Shown here: piece after piece, positions 51,743 to 59,214 of the stretch
How positions within the stretch are numbered: the first letter of the stretch is position 1
Layout of the letters: every line of letters starts with the position of its first letter
NCBI GenBank assembly: GCA_963169045.1
Contig: CAUJDF010000069.1
Coordinates: forward strand, 1 to 64,000
DNA from: Myxococcota bacterium
GTDB taxonomy: Bacteria; Myxococcota_A; Bradymonadia; UBA7976; UBA1532
Length of the DNA stretch: 64,000 bases
Reading direction: 5' to 3'
The notes under the pieces: model-generated
The model's database searches: none
What the model was told of the DNA's origin: nothing
Seen by the model: the letters and a program-made list of their open reading frames with translations, nothing else
Program-made: the position numbers and the translations under genes

Positions 51743-52956
51743 TGGAGACGTTCGGGCAGTGGCTGCACGGCGATCTCGGCACGGCGGCCCGCATCGGCAC
51801 CGCGCTGGCGCCGGCGGCGCTGTTCCTGCTGTGGTTCTTCGGCGGCCTCGTGCCCTATGCGCTGCACCAGCGCCGGCACGGACGCCACCACGACGCCGAC
51901 CTCGAGTCGCGGGGCGACAGCGTCCTGCTCGGCATGCGCCTGCGGGTGTATTTCGGGTGGCTGATGCGGCCGGTCTGGTCGGTGCTGCAGCGCTCCGGCC
52001 TGCCGGCGAGCGCGATCACCGCCGGATCGCTGTTGTTCTCGCTCGCCGCCGCCGTGGCGCTGGCCAGCGGGCGATTCGCGCTCGGCGGCTGGCTGTACAT
52101 CCTGGCGGGGATCGGCGACTTCCTCGACGGTCGCGTCGCCCGCGCCCGCGGCGAGGCCGGGCCGCGCGGGGCGGCGCTCGACTCCATCCTCGACCGCTAC
52201 AGCGACACCGTCGTGCTCGTCGGCCTCGCCTGGTACTACCGCGGCTCGTGGGTGCTCGTGGCGGTCCTGGCGACGCTCGTGGGCTCGATGCTGGTGTCGT
52301 ACGTGCGGGCGCGCGGCGAGGGGCTCGGCATCAAGATCCGATCGGGGCTGATGCAGCGGCCGGAGCGCATCTTCGTGTTGGGATCGACGGTGGCGCTGAG
52401 CCCGGCGCTGGCGGCGGTCCTGGAGCCCACCGATCCCACGCCGATCCACTGGCTGGCGGTGGCCGGCCTGACGTTCCTGGCGGTGACCACGCAGATCACC
52501 GCGATGCGGCGCTTCTTCGACCTGCTGCACGCGCTCGACACCACACACCCCGCGCGCCGGTCGGCGGTCCTTCACGCCGGCGTGGCCTCGCTCGTGGCGA
52601 CGGCGGTCGACTTCCTCGTCGTGTGGCTGCTCGTGACGCGCGGCGCCCTGCCGCCGTGGCTGGCGACGGCGGTGGGATGCGCGGCGGGCGCCGCGCTGGC
52701 CTGGGTCGGGACGCGGCGCGACGCGCCGACGCCGTGGCGCTTCGTGTTGCTCAACATCGTCGGGGCGCTGCTCAACGCCGGCGGCGTGGCGGTGGTGATG
52801 CTGCTGCCGGACGTCGACTGGCGCGTGGCGTGGCTCGCGACGCGCGTCGTCGTGTTCGGCGCGTGGAACCTGCCGCTCCACCGCGAGTACCTCTTCGGCG
52901 ACCTCGAGCCCGGCGCCCGCGACGCGCGCGTCGCCGCACCCGGGCCGTCGCGATGA
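51739..52956 (+). CDS. CDP-alcohol phosphatidyltransferase fused to a GtrA-like domain
   Basis: This 405-residue protein has the complete CDP-alcohol phosphotransferase signature near residues 125-150: DFLDGRVARARG, GAALDSILD, with the four metal-binding Asp. It would join a CDP-lipid to an alcohol such as inositol phosphate or glycerol phosphate. From about residue 275 a second, four-helix domain of GtrA type begins (LVATAVDFLVVWLLV, then WNLPLHREYLF). GtrA proteins are linked to lipid-carrier or phospholipid translocation. The fusion is unusual to me. ATG 51739 has GGGGAG upstream and overlaps the PAP2 stop. Its stop overlaps the pgpA start by ATGA. Confidence 0.9.
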   Translation: MMETFGQWLHGDLGTAARIGTALAPAALFLLWFFGGLVPYALHQRRHGRHHDADLESRGDSVLLGMRLRVYFGWLMRPVWSVLQRSGLPASAITAGSLLFSLAAAVALASGRFALGGWLYILAGIGDFLDGRVARARGEAGPRGAALDSILDRYSDTVVLVGLAWYYRGSWVLVAVLATLVGSMLVSYVRARGEGLGIKIRSGLMQRPERIFVLGSTVALSPALAAVLEPTDPTPIHWLAVAGLTFLAVTTQITAMRRFFDLLHALDTTHPARRSAVLHAGVASLVATAVDFLVVWLLVTRGALPPWLATAVGCAAGAALAWVGTRRDAPTPWRFVLLNIVGALLNAGGVAVVMLLPDVDWRVAWLATRVVVFGAWNLPLHREYLFGDLEPGARDARVAAPGPSR

Positions 52957-53429
52957 GGGCGGCCGGGGCGGTGGCGGCGGGGCGTGAGCCCTGGCGCTTC
53001 GTGGCGACGGTGGGCTACGCCGGCCTGTCGCCGGTGGCGCCGGGCACGATGGGCGCGCTGGTGGCGCTCCTGGCGGGGCTGGGGCTGTTCGCGCTGCCGT
53101 GGCAGGTCTGGATCCCCCTGCTGGCGTCGCTCACCTTCGCCTCGATCCCGATCGTCGACCGCTACCTGCGCGGTGGCGACCTGCACGACCCGCAGGAGGT
53201 CGTGCTCGACGAGTTCGTCGGCTGCCTCCTCGCGATGGCGCTCGTGCCGGCGACCCTGCCGTGGCAGCTCGCCGCCTTCGGCCTCTTCCGCGTGTTGGAC
53301 GTCTACAAGCCCGGCCCCATCCGCCTGCTCGAGCGCCTGCCGGGCGGCGCGGGCGTCATCCTCGACGACGTGGCCGCCGGCATCGTGGCGGGCGCTCTGC
53401 TGGCCGCGCTGGGTCCGTTCCTCCCCTGA
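52953..53429 (+). CDS. pgpA: Phosphatidylglycerophosphatase A family protein
   Basis: This 158-residue membrane protein has the PgpA landmarks VGYAGLSPVAPGTMG near the N-terminus, VLDEFVG at about residue 88, and YKPGPIRLLERLPGG. The family removes the terminal phosphate from phosphatidylglycerol phosphate and, in inositol-lipid clusters, probably from phosphatidylinositol phosphate. ATG 52953 overlaps the previous stop. Together with the two upstream genes it completes a phospholipid head-group route: transfer, dephosphorylation, and head-group exchange. Which lipid is made cannot be settled from the window. Confidence 0.92.
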   Translation: MRAAGAVAAGREPWRFVATVGYAGLSPVAPGTMGALVALLAGLGLFALPWQVWIPLLASLTFASIPIVDRYLRGGDLHDPQEVVLDEFVGCLLAMALVPATLPWQLAAFGLFRVLDVYKPGPIRLLERLPGGAGVILDDVAAGIVAGALLAALGPFLP

Positions 53430-53430
53430 A

Positions 53431-53460
53431 TTCTCGATATCGGGCTGCAAATCCTCTAAT
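53431..53460 (+). promoter_or_regulatory. Weak candidate promoter in an AT-rich island
   Basis: TCTAAT (53455-53460) matches the -10 consensus at five of six bases, with TTCTCG (53431-53436) 18 bp upstream as a poor -35. The 50 bp around it are about 43 % GC, against about 75 % nearby, which is the main support. Transcription would begin almost at the first codons of the barrel protein. Confidence 0.3.
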
Positions 53461-53469
53461 TGTTTCAGA

Positions 53470-54555
53470 ATCTTCACCCCGATCGCCCATCAGGCCGCGC
53501 TCGCGTGGCTGCTCGCCGCCACGGCGCCTGCTCCGGCAGCGGCGCCGCCGGCCCGCCTCGCGCCGCCGGCGGCCGAGGGCGGGCTCGTCGGCGCGCCCTA
53601 CGTCTTCTACTCGCCGGAGACGCAGCTCGGCGGCGGGGTGGGCGGCCTCTGGTACGGCGAGCCGGCCGAGGGCGCGTTCGGGCTGATGAAGGCGTCGGTC
53701 CGCTACACGCAGAACGACCAGGTCATGGCCTCGGTGGCGCCGGAGCTCGAGCTCGGCGACGTGCGCCTGAAGCTCAAGCTGGGCTTCGAGCGCTTTCCCG
53801 ACCGCTACTTCGGCCTGGGCGCCCGGGCGCCGGCCTCCGCCGAGGAGGGCTTCACCCCCGTCGTGTGGACGGCGAAGGGCGAGGGCGAATACCGGCTCGC
53901 CGGCGACGTGTTCGTGGGGGGAGACCTGGAGGTCAGACACGTCCGGATCGCCGACAGCGAGGCCGGCGGCCTCGTCGAGGGGGCGCCGGGCGCACGGGGC
54001 GGGCTCGCCCTGGGGCTCGGCGCGCACGTCAGCCTCGACACCCGGGACGCCCCGCGCGGGACGCGGTCCGGCGGCCTCCTGCGCCTCTCGGCCATGCACT
54101 TCGAAGGCGCGCTCGGTGCGGATCGCTTCGAGCGCTTCACCCTGGACGCCCGACGCTTCGTGCCGCTCTTCGGCGAGCACGTGCTGGCCCTGCGGGGGCT
54201 CGCCGAGGTCCACCAGGGCGACGTCCCGTTCCACCAGATGTCCATGCTCGGCGGCGGCGACCTGCTGCGCGGGCTCTACCGCGGCCGCTACCGCGACCGT
54301 CACCTCGCGACGGCCCAGGCCGAGTACCGCATGCCCCTGTTCTGGCGCCTCGGGCTCGCCGGCTTCGTCGAGGCGGGGACGGTCGCCCACGAGATCACCG
54401 ACCTGGCCGTGCCGGGGCTCGACGCGGTCAAGCTCGGCGGCGGCCTGGGGCTGCGCTTCCTCGTGAACGCCGAGAAGCGGCTGGCCTGCCGACTCGATGT
54501 CGGCCGCTCCGAGGGACACACCCAGTTCTACTTCACCTTCGACGAGGCGTTTTGA
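53470..54555 (+). CDS. Outer-membrane beta-barrel protein (BamA/TamA family, POTRA-less), start unresolved
   Basis: The frame encodes about 360 residues. A hydrophobic signal-like stretch (ALAWLLAATAPAPA) is followed by a barrel of the Omp85 surface-antigen type: VFYSPETQLGGG, VRLKLKLGFERFPDRYFGLG, SLDTRDAPRGTRSGG, GGGDLLRGLYRGR. It ends with the aromatic beta-signal (FTFDEAF). No POTRA repeats are present. No ATG, GTG or TTG lies in frame between the pgpA stop and the barrel, so the given start (an ATC) is only a marker. The gene may use a rare start, have lost its 5' end, or contain a sequence error. The next gene overlaps its stop by TTGA. Confidence 0.7.
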   Translation: MFTPIAHQAALAWLLAATAPAPAAAPPARLAPPAAEGGLVGAPYVFYSPETQLGGGVGGLWYGEPAEGAFGLMKASVRYTQNDQVMASVAPELELGDVRLKLKLGFERFPDRYFGLGARAPASAEEGFTPVVWTAKGEGEYRLAGDVFVGGDLEVRHVRIADSEAGGLVEGAPGARGGLALGLGAHVSLDTRDAPRGTRSGGLLRLSAMHFEGALGADRFERFTLDARRFVPLFGEHVLALRGLAEVHQGDVPFHQMSMLGGGDLLRGLYRGRYRDRHLATAQAEYRMPLFWRLGLAGFVEAGTVAHEITDLAVPGLDAVKLGGGLGLRFLVNAEKRLACRLDVGRSEGHTQFYFTFDEAF

Positions 54556-56000
54556 AGCCGATCCTCCGTCTCTTGCCGCTGCTGCTCGCCCTGCTGGCCG
54601 GCTGCCGCCGCCACGCCGAGCTCCCGCTCGACGCCGAGGGCGCGCGGCAGTGCGCGCCCATCGAGGACGGCGGCGTGCCGCTCGACTGCGCGCGCTTCCG
54701 CGCCACGCACAACTCGTACTCGACCACCGTCGACCGTTCGCTCGCGGCGCAGCTCGACGACGGGGTGCGCTTCCTCGAGCTGGACGTGCACGACGAGGAC
54801 TTCCGCGGCAAGGGCGACTTCGAGGTGGGGCACGCGCTGCCGGGCTGGGAGCTGCGGAGGGGTGGCGGCAACCCCGACTCCGACCGCCTCGGCGAGTGGC
54901 TGCGCGTGGTGGCGGCGTGGTCCGCGGCGCACCCGGGGCACGCGCCGGTCACGGTGGCCCTCGACCTCAAGGACGACCTCACCGACAACGCCGACGCATC
55001 GCGCGGCGATCCCGGGGCGCTGAACGCGCAGTTGCGCGCCGTCTTCGGCGAGAAGCTGTTCACGCCGGAGGCGCTCGAGGCCGCGGGGGGCGAGTGGCCC
55101 ACCGTCGACGCGCTGCGGGGGCGCATCCTGGTGGTGCTCTCCGGCGACGTCGGCACGCGGCTCGACTACCGGCGACGGACGGCGGCCTCGCCGGCGGTCG
55201 CGCTCGCGGCGGACGGCCGCGCGGTCGCCGTCTTCGAGGGGCCGCACGGCTGGCTGTGGGCCTGGACGGGCCACCGCCGTGCCGACGGCACGTTCGCCTG
55301 GACGCACCGCGCCCGCTACGCGCGCGGCCGCGCGCCCGCCGTCGCGATCGGCGCCGGCGGCGAGGTGGTCGTCGTGCACGCCTCGGGCGTGGACGCCGGG
55401 CTGTGGTACCGCGCGGGCCGGCTCGGCCCCGACGGCATCGCCTGGGCCGGCAGCGGCCGCTACGACGAGGGCGACGCGCCCACCGTCCGGTTCGAGGGGC
55501 CGGGGCGCCTGGTCGGGCTGCACCGCGATCCGTCGGGGCAGGGGAACCGCATCGTCCGCGGCACGCTCGGCGCGGCGGGGGTGGCGTGGTCGGCGCCGCT
55601 GCGCACGTGGCGCGCGCGTCACGACAAGGCGACGGACCGCGTCGCCGGCCGCTTCCTCCGCGTCTCCGTGGGGCCCGACGCCTCCATGCCCGCGGAGACG
55701 CTGCGCTACTCGTCCGACGCCGTGCCGGACGCGCGCCTGCGCTTCGATCAGCTCGCCTTCGTCGAGCTGCAGCCCGGCGATCCGCCCGAGCTCGCCGACG
55801 ATGGGCTGCGGCATGCGGCGGCGCCGAGCGGGGACCGCGCGTTCGCCACGGACCAGCTCGCCGCCGGGCGCATCGTGCGGTGGTGGGGGTTCGACGATGG
55901 GGCGGTGTCGGCGGGCGTGCCGGTGCACCTGCCGGCGACGGATCGGCCGCTGGCGCGGTGGTATCGGGCGTTCGCGGACAAGATCCGCGCCGAGGAGTAG
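54552..56000 (+). CDS. PI-PLC-like (SaPLC1-type) lipoprotein with WTG repeats
   Basis: The product has 482 residues. TTG 54552 overlaps the barrel gene stop and has GAGG five bases upstream; the lipobox is LLALLAGC (Cys 17). A calcium-type PI-PLC X domain spans about 35-210, with catalytic His in RATHNSYS and VGHALPG and metal ligands in LELDVHDED and VALDLKDDL. The middle, about 215-385, has repeats such as WAWTGHRRADGTFAWTH and WYRAGRLGPDGIAWAG, like a small beta-propeller. It should cleave or bind a phosphoinositide-type lipid at the surface, which fits its place in a lipid operon. The catalytic set has not been checked by alignment. Confidence 0.82.
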   Translation: MKPILRLLPLLLALLAGCRRHAELPLDAEGARQCAPIEDGGVPLDCARFRATHNSYSTTVDRSLAAQLDDGVRFLELDVHDEDFRGKGDFEVGHALPGWELRRGGGNPDSDRLGEWLRVVAAWSAAHPGHAPVTVALDLKDDLTDNADASRGDPGALNAQLRAVFGEKLFTPEALEAAGGEWPTVDALRGRILVVLSGDVGTRLDYRRRTAASPAVALAADGRAVAVFEGPHGWLWAWTGHRRADGTFAWTHRARYARGRAPAVAIGAGGEVVVVHASGVDAGLWYRAGRLGPDGIAWAGSGRYDEGDAPTVRFEGPGRLVGLHRDPSGQGNRIVRGTLGAAGVAWSAPLRTWRARHDKATDRVAGRFLRVSVGPDASMPAETLRYSSDAVPDARLRFDQLAFVELQPGDPPELADDGLRHAAAPSGDRAFATDQLAAGRIVRWWGFDDGAVSAGVPVHLPATDRPLARWYRAFADKIRAEE

Positions 56001-56020
56001 AGCGCGGCGGACGGTCGACG

Positions 56021-56506
56021 TTACGGCCCGTCGTCGTTCCACCGCGGGTCGCGCGGTCCCTCGACGCGCGCGACGGCGACGCCGTGCGCCTCGAGGTAGT
56101 CGATGCCGTTCTCGCCGATGTAGCCGCCTTCGACGACGAGCACCTTCTCGATGCCGGCGTGGTGGATGAGCTTGGCGCAGAGGAGGCACGGCTCGCCGGT
56201 GACGATGAGCCATGCGCCGCGCGTGGGCACGCCGTTGGCGGCGGCGTTGCACACCACGTTCATCTCGGCGTGGTGGCAACCCACCTCCATGCGGGTGCCC
56301 GAAGGGATGGCGAGGGTGTCGCGCAGGCACACGTCGCCGCCGCAGAGCTCGCCGCCACCGCGCGGACCGCCGTTGTAGCCGTCCATCAGGATGACGTTGC
56401 GGGTGGGATCGAGGAGGAGGGCGCCGAACCGTCGGCGGACGCAGTTGGAGGCGCGCGCGAGCGTCAGGCACTGCTCCACGCGGATGCGGATGTGCTTGTC
56501 CTTCAT
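56021..56506 (-). CDS. Deoxycytidylate (dCMP) deaminase family protein
   Basis: This 161-residue protein has the zinc-deaminase motifs: CHHAEMNVV near residue 78 and EPCLLC about 30 residues later. A YNGGPRGG segment near 45 is the known dCMP-deaminase loop (as in ComEB). It would make dUMP for thymidylate synthesis. ATG 56506 has GGAG about ten bases upstream. It converges on the PI-PLC-like gene with a 20-bp gap. Confidence 0.92.
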   Translation of the reverse strand: MKDKHIRIRVEQCLTLARASNCVRRRFGALLLDPTRNVILMDGYNGGPRGGGELCGGDVCLRDTLAIPSGTRMEVGCHHAEMNVVCNAAANGVPTRGAWLIVTGEPCLLCAKLIHHAGIEKVLVVEGGYIGENGIDYLEAHGVAVARVEGPRDPRWNDDGP

Positions 56507-56920
56507 GGCGATCGGGCTCCGTCGAAAAAATCGCGCCGCGGCGACTCGACTTTCTGAGGGGGCATCTTCTGGGCGAGGCCGCGGCCGGGCGAAAGAAAAA
56601 AAGACGCCTCGACGCGACGCCTCTGCGGGCCCGGAATCGAAAGGGCGCAGGGCAGAAGAGAAGGGCACGGGCCGGGACACACAGCATCTCAGAAATGGCG
56701 GTCGCGCAGCGCTCCTTGCCCCCCAACCTCCCCCGGACGCTGCGAGACTGCTTGCCCGGACGGCTTCGGCAACCCCGTGCCGCCCGCCGGAGCCTCCGGG
56801 CACCCTTTCCCACGGTCCCGCCTCCGCCCCTCCTCGAGACCGGGTCGGAGGCTGCCGGGGCCCCGCGGACGCGGCTGGAAGAACGCCGCTGCCCGCGGGG
56901 CCCCGAAAGACCCCCGCGAC
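56507..56920. other. 414-bp gene-free stretch with hairpins
   Basis: No gene is supported here; the open frames on the plus strand are Arg/Pro/Gly-rich and have no family. It begins with the promoter region of the dCMP deaminase gene, including A/T tracts near 56525 and 56596. It also contains the palindrome CCGGAGCCTCCGG at 56787-56799 and the strong stem-loop at 56856-56905. A structured RNA cannot be excluded. Confidence 0.5.
56856..56905 (-). terminator. Strong stem-loop behind the DMT transporter gene
   Basis: CGGGGCCCCGCGG (56856-56868) and its exact complement (56893-56905) form a 13-bp stem. An inner GCGGC/GCCGC stem (56871-56875, 56885-56889) extends it around a 9-nt loop. It starts 15 bases after the stop of the minus-strand transporter gene at 56921. 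There is no T tract, so it may be a rho-assisted or bidirectional terminator. Confidence 0.5.
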
Positions 56921-57784
56921 TCACCGACGCAACAGGGCGAGGGCGACCGCGGCGAGCGTGACCGCGCAGCCGGCGGCGACGACCGGCGGCACCGCCTCGC
57001 CGAGCCACAGCCAGGCCAGCACGGCGGCGCCGACCGGCTCCCCGACGGTGGCCATGCCGACGACGGCGGGGCGCGCGTGGCGCAGGGCCCACGTCAGCAG
57101 CGAGTGGCCGACGAGCTGCGGCAGCAGGGCGGCGGCGACGAGGGCCCAGAGCGCCCGCTCGCCTTCGGGCAGTGGCGCCGTCCCGGCGGCGAGGCCGGCG
57201 AGCGCCAGCAGGAGCGCGCCGACCGCCACCGCGACGCCCATGAAGGCGACGGCGTCGAGGCGCGGGCCCTGGGCGCGCGCCAACAGCAGGTAGGCCGCCA
57301 TCGCGCCGGCCCCGGTCAGCGCCAGCGCGTCCCCGACGAGCGCCTCGCGGGAGAGGCTCAGGTCGTGCCAGCCGATGATCGTGACGCCGGTCGTCGCCAG
57401 CGCGATCGCCGCCCAGAGGCGCGCGTCCGGCCGGTCGCGTCCCGTCGCCGCCGCCACGAGCGCCAGCAGCAGCGGCGTCGCGGTGACGAGCGTGACCGAG
57501 GCGGCCACCGACGTCAGCGTCAGCGAGGTCACCCACGTCCCGAAATGGACGGCGTACGCGACCCCGCCGAGGACCGCCGCGCGCAGCGCCTCCGGCGGCA
57601 GGCGTCCCGCCCGCCGGCTCCGCGCCACCAGCGGCGCGAGGAGCGCGGCCGCCAGCGCGAGCCGGAACGCCGCGGCGGCGAGCGGCGGAGTCGGCGCGGC
57701 GAAGCGGAAGAGCGGCGCCGCGAACGAGAGCGCGAGGCTGGCCGCGCCCAGGCCGAGCGGGACGAGGCGCCCAGGCGTGTTCAT
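56921..57784 (-). CDS. EamA/DMT family transporter
   Basis: This 287-residue protein has ten predicted helices in two EamA repeats (about 5-140 and 150-287). The second repeat has the typical ending AVVGMATVGEPVGAAVLAWLWLGE in part. Members export amino acids, sugars or other metabolites; the substrate is unknown. ATG 57784 is used. It is divergent from the DUF2203 gene by 47 bp and followed by the strong stem-loop listed above. Confidence 0.92.
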   Translation of the reverse strand: MNTPGRLVPLGLGAASLALSFAAPLFRFAAPTPPLAAAAFRLALAAALLAPLVARSRRAGRLPPEALRAAVLGGVAYAVHFGTWVTSLTLTSVAASVTLVTATPLLLALVAAATGRDRPDARLWAAIALATTGVTIIGWHDLSLSREALVGDALALTGAGAMAAYLLLARAQGPRLDAVAFMGVAVAVGALLLALAGLAAGTAPLPEGERALWALVAAALLPQLVGHSLLTWALRHARPAVVGMATVGEPVGAAVLAWLWLGEAVPPVVAAGCAVTLAAVALALLRR

Positions 57785-57831
57785 CGGCGCGCGCCGCGCG
57801 GCCGGCGCAGATCATCGATCTGGTGAGAGCC

Positions 57832-58161
57832 ATGCCGAAGCGCTTCACCCTCGCGGAGGCGCGCGGTCTGCTGCCGGAGGTCCGGCGGCTCACCGACGAC
57901 GCCCGCCGCGACTTCTCCGCCGCCCAGCAGGCGCTGGTCTTCGCCGACGAGCGCGGGGCCCGCGCGCTCGAGGCCCGCATGAACCGCGCCGTGGGCGACT
58001 GGGCCGAGGCGATCGCCGCCCTCGGCGCCGAGGCCAAGGGTCTGTGGCTCGTCGACTTCGACAACGGCGCCGGCTACTACTGCTGGTCCCACCCCGAGAC
58101 CTCCCTCGACCACTTCCACGGCTACGAGGACGGCTTCGCCGGCCGGATGAAGATCAATTGA
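57832..58161 (+). CDS. DUF2203 family protein
   Basis: This 109-residue cytosolic protein opens with a helix, FTLAEARGLLPEVRRLTDDARR. It ends with the DUF2203 core GLWLVDFDNGAGYYCWSHPE and a GYEDGFAGR segment. The family is widespread and of unknown function. ATG 57832 has GGTGAG five bases upstream; GTG 57823 is an earlier alternative. The last eight bases overlap the convergent amidohydrolase gene. Confidence 0.82.
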   Translation: MPKRFTLAEARGLLPEVRRLTDDARRDFSAAQQALVFADERGARALEARMNRAVGDWAEAIAALGAEAKGLWLVDFDNGAGYYCWSHPETSLDHFHGYEDGFAGRMKIN

Positions 58162-59185
58162 CGACGGCGATCTCGAGGTCGAGGAGGCGGGCGGCGTTGG
58201 CCCAGAGGACCTGCCGGCGCAGCGACCGGTCGCCGTCGCTGGCGATGAGGACCTTCGCGAGCGGCAGGGCCAGGTGGTAGAAGGGCCAGTCGCTGCCGAA
58301 GACGATGCGGTCCGAGGGCGCCTTCTCGAGGATCGTCCGCACGGCGGGCAGGCCCTGGGACGAGAGCTCGAGCCAGACGTTCGGGTACTTGCGGGCGAAG
58401 CCGAGCGCCGTCTCCATCTGCAGCGCGCCGGAGTGGCCGAGCACGAACGTGAGGTCCGTGCACTCGGCGATCGTCTTCTCGTAGCGGTAGACCTGGGAGC
58501 GCAGGCGCCCGGCCTTGGGCTCGATGCCCACCGGCCCGCAGTGGAAGAGCACCGGCAGCCCCAGCCTCTCGCAGTGGCGGCACAGCGCCCGCGACCTGGG
58601 GTGGTCCGGCGCGACCATCTGCACCGCGGGGTGGATCTTCACGCCGCGCGCGCCCTCGCCCTGCTGCCGCCGCAGCTTCTTCTCGGGATCGCGCGCGTGC
58701 GGGTGCACCGAGCCGAAGGGCACGAACGCCGGATCGCCGCGCACCGCGTCCATCCACGTCTTCGCGTTGCGCGAGAGCGCGGGGAAGTCGATAGGCAGCA
58801 GCACCGCGTGCCGCACGCGCATGTCGGCCATCTCCCGCTTGAGGTTGGGGATGGTGTGCGTGCCGCGCATGCCGCCCGCCGCCAGGCTGCCCAGCGTCAG
58901 GTCCTTCTTCATGGCCGTCAGGCCCTGCGGCTGGAAGTTCTCGTTCGCATAGGGGACGAGGTCGATCGGCCCGTCGGCGTCGAGGTAGTGCTGCGTCCGC
59001 GGCGTCGCCCGGTGCAGGTCGACGCGCGGCGGCAGGACGTAGGAGAGCGCCAGGTGCGCGTGCATGTCGATGGACGGCGGCACGTCGGGATCGGCGAGCA
59101 CGAGGCGCCCGTCCTGGACGTCGAACCACGGCAAGCGCGCGAAATCACGGACGTTCTGGAAACGGGTCGGCAGATCGTCTTGCAT
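58154..59185 (-). CDS. Amidohydrolase family protein (TIM-barrel metal hydrolase)
   Basis: This 343-residue protein resembles amidohydrolase-2 (ACMSD-like) enzymes. The first metal pair is IDMHAHLAL near residue 40, followed by GVKIHPAVQ, LFHCGPVG, VLGHSGALQ and the closing FGSDWPF with its metal-binding Asp. It probably hydrolyses or decarboxylates a small carboxylic substrate. ATG 59185 is used. It follows the PilZ gene by 29 bp on the same strand. Confidence 0.88.
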   Translation of the reverse strand: MQDDLPTRFQNVRDFARLPWFDVQDGRLVLADPDVPPSIDMHAHLALSYVLPPRVDLHRATPRTQHYLDADGPIDLVPYANENFQPQGLTAMKKDLTLGSLAAGGMRGTHTIPNLKREMADMRVRHAVLLPIDFPALSRNAKTWMDAVRGDPAFVPFGSVHPHARDPEKKLRRQQGEGARGVKIHPAVQMVAPDHPRSRALCRHCERLGLPVLFHCGPVGIEPKAGRLRSQVYRYEKTIAECTDLTFVLGHSGALQMETALGFARKYPNVWLELSSQGLPAVRTILEKAPSDRIVFGSDWPFYHLALPLAKVLIASDGDRSLRRQVLWANAARLLDLEIAVVN

Positions 59186-59214
59186 GGGGCCGCATCTTGA
59201 CACGGCCCACGCGC

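Noticed and set aside
52572-53477. Minus-strand ORF starting GTG with a protein-like first 20 residues (MKILKQLEDLQPDIENSGEE)
   Set aside because: The start looks natural only because the DNA there is AT-rich. The remainder is antisense to pgpA and has no protein character. It is noted because it lies at the start-less barrel gene junction.
54528-58064. A minus-strand open frame of about 1180 codons
   Set aside because: It runs antisense through the PI-PLC-like, DMT and other genes, has low-complexity composition and matches nothing.
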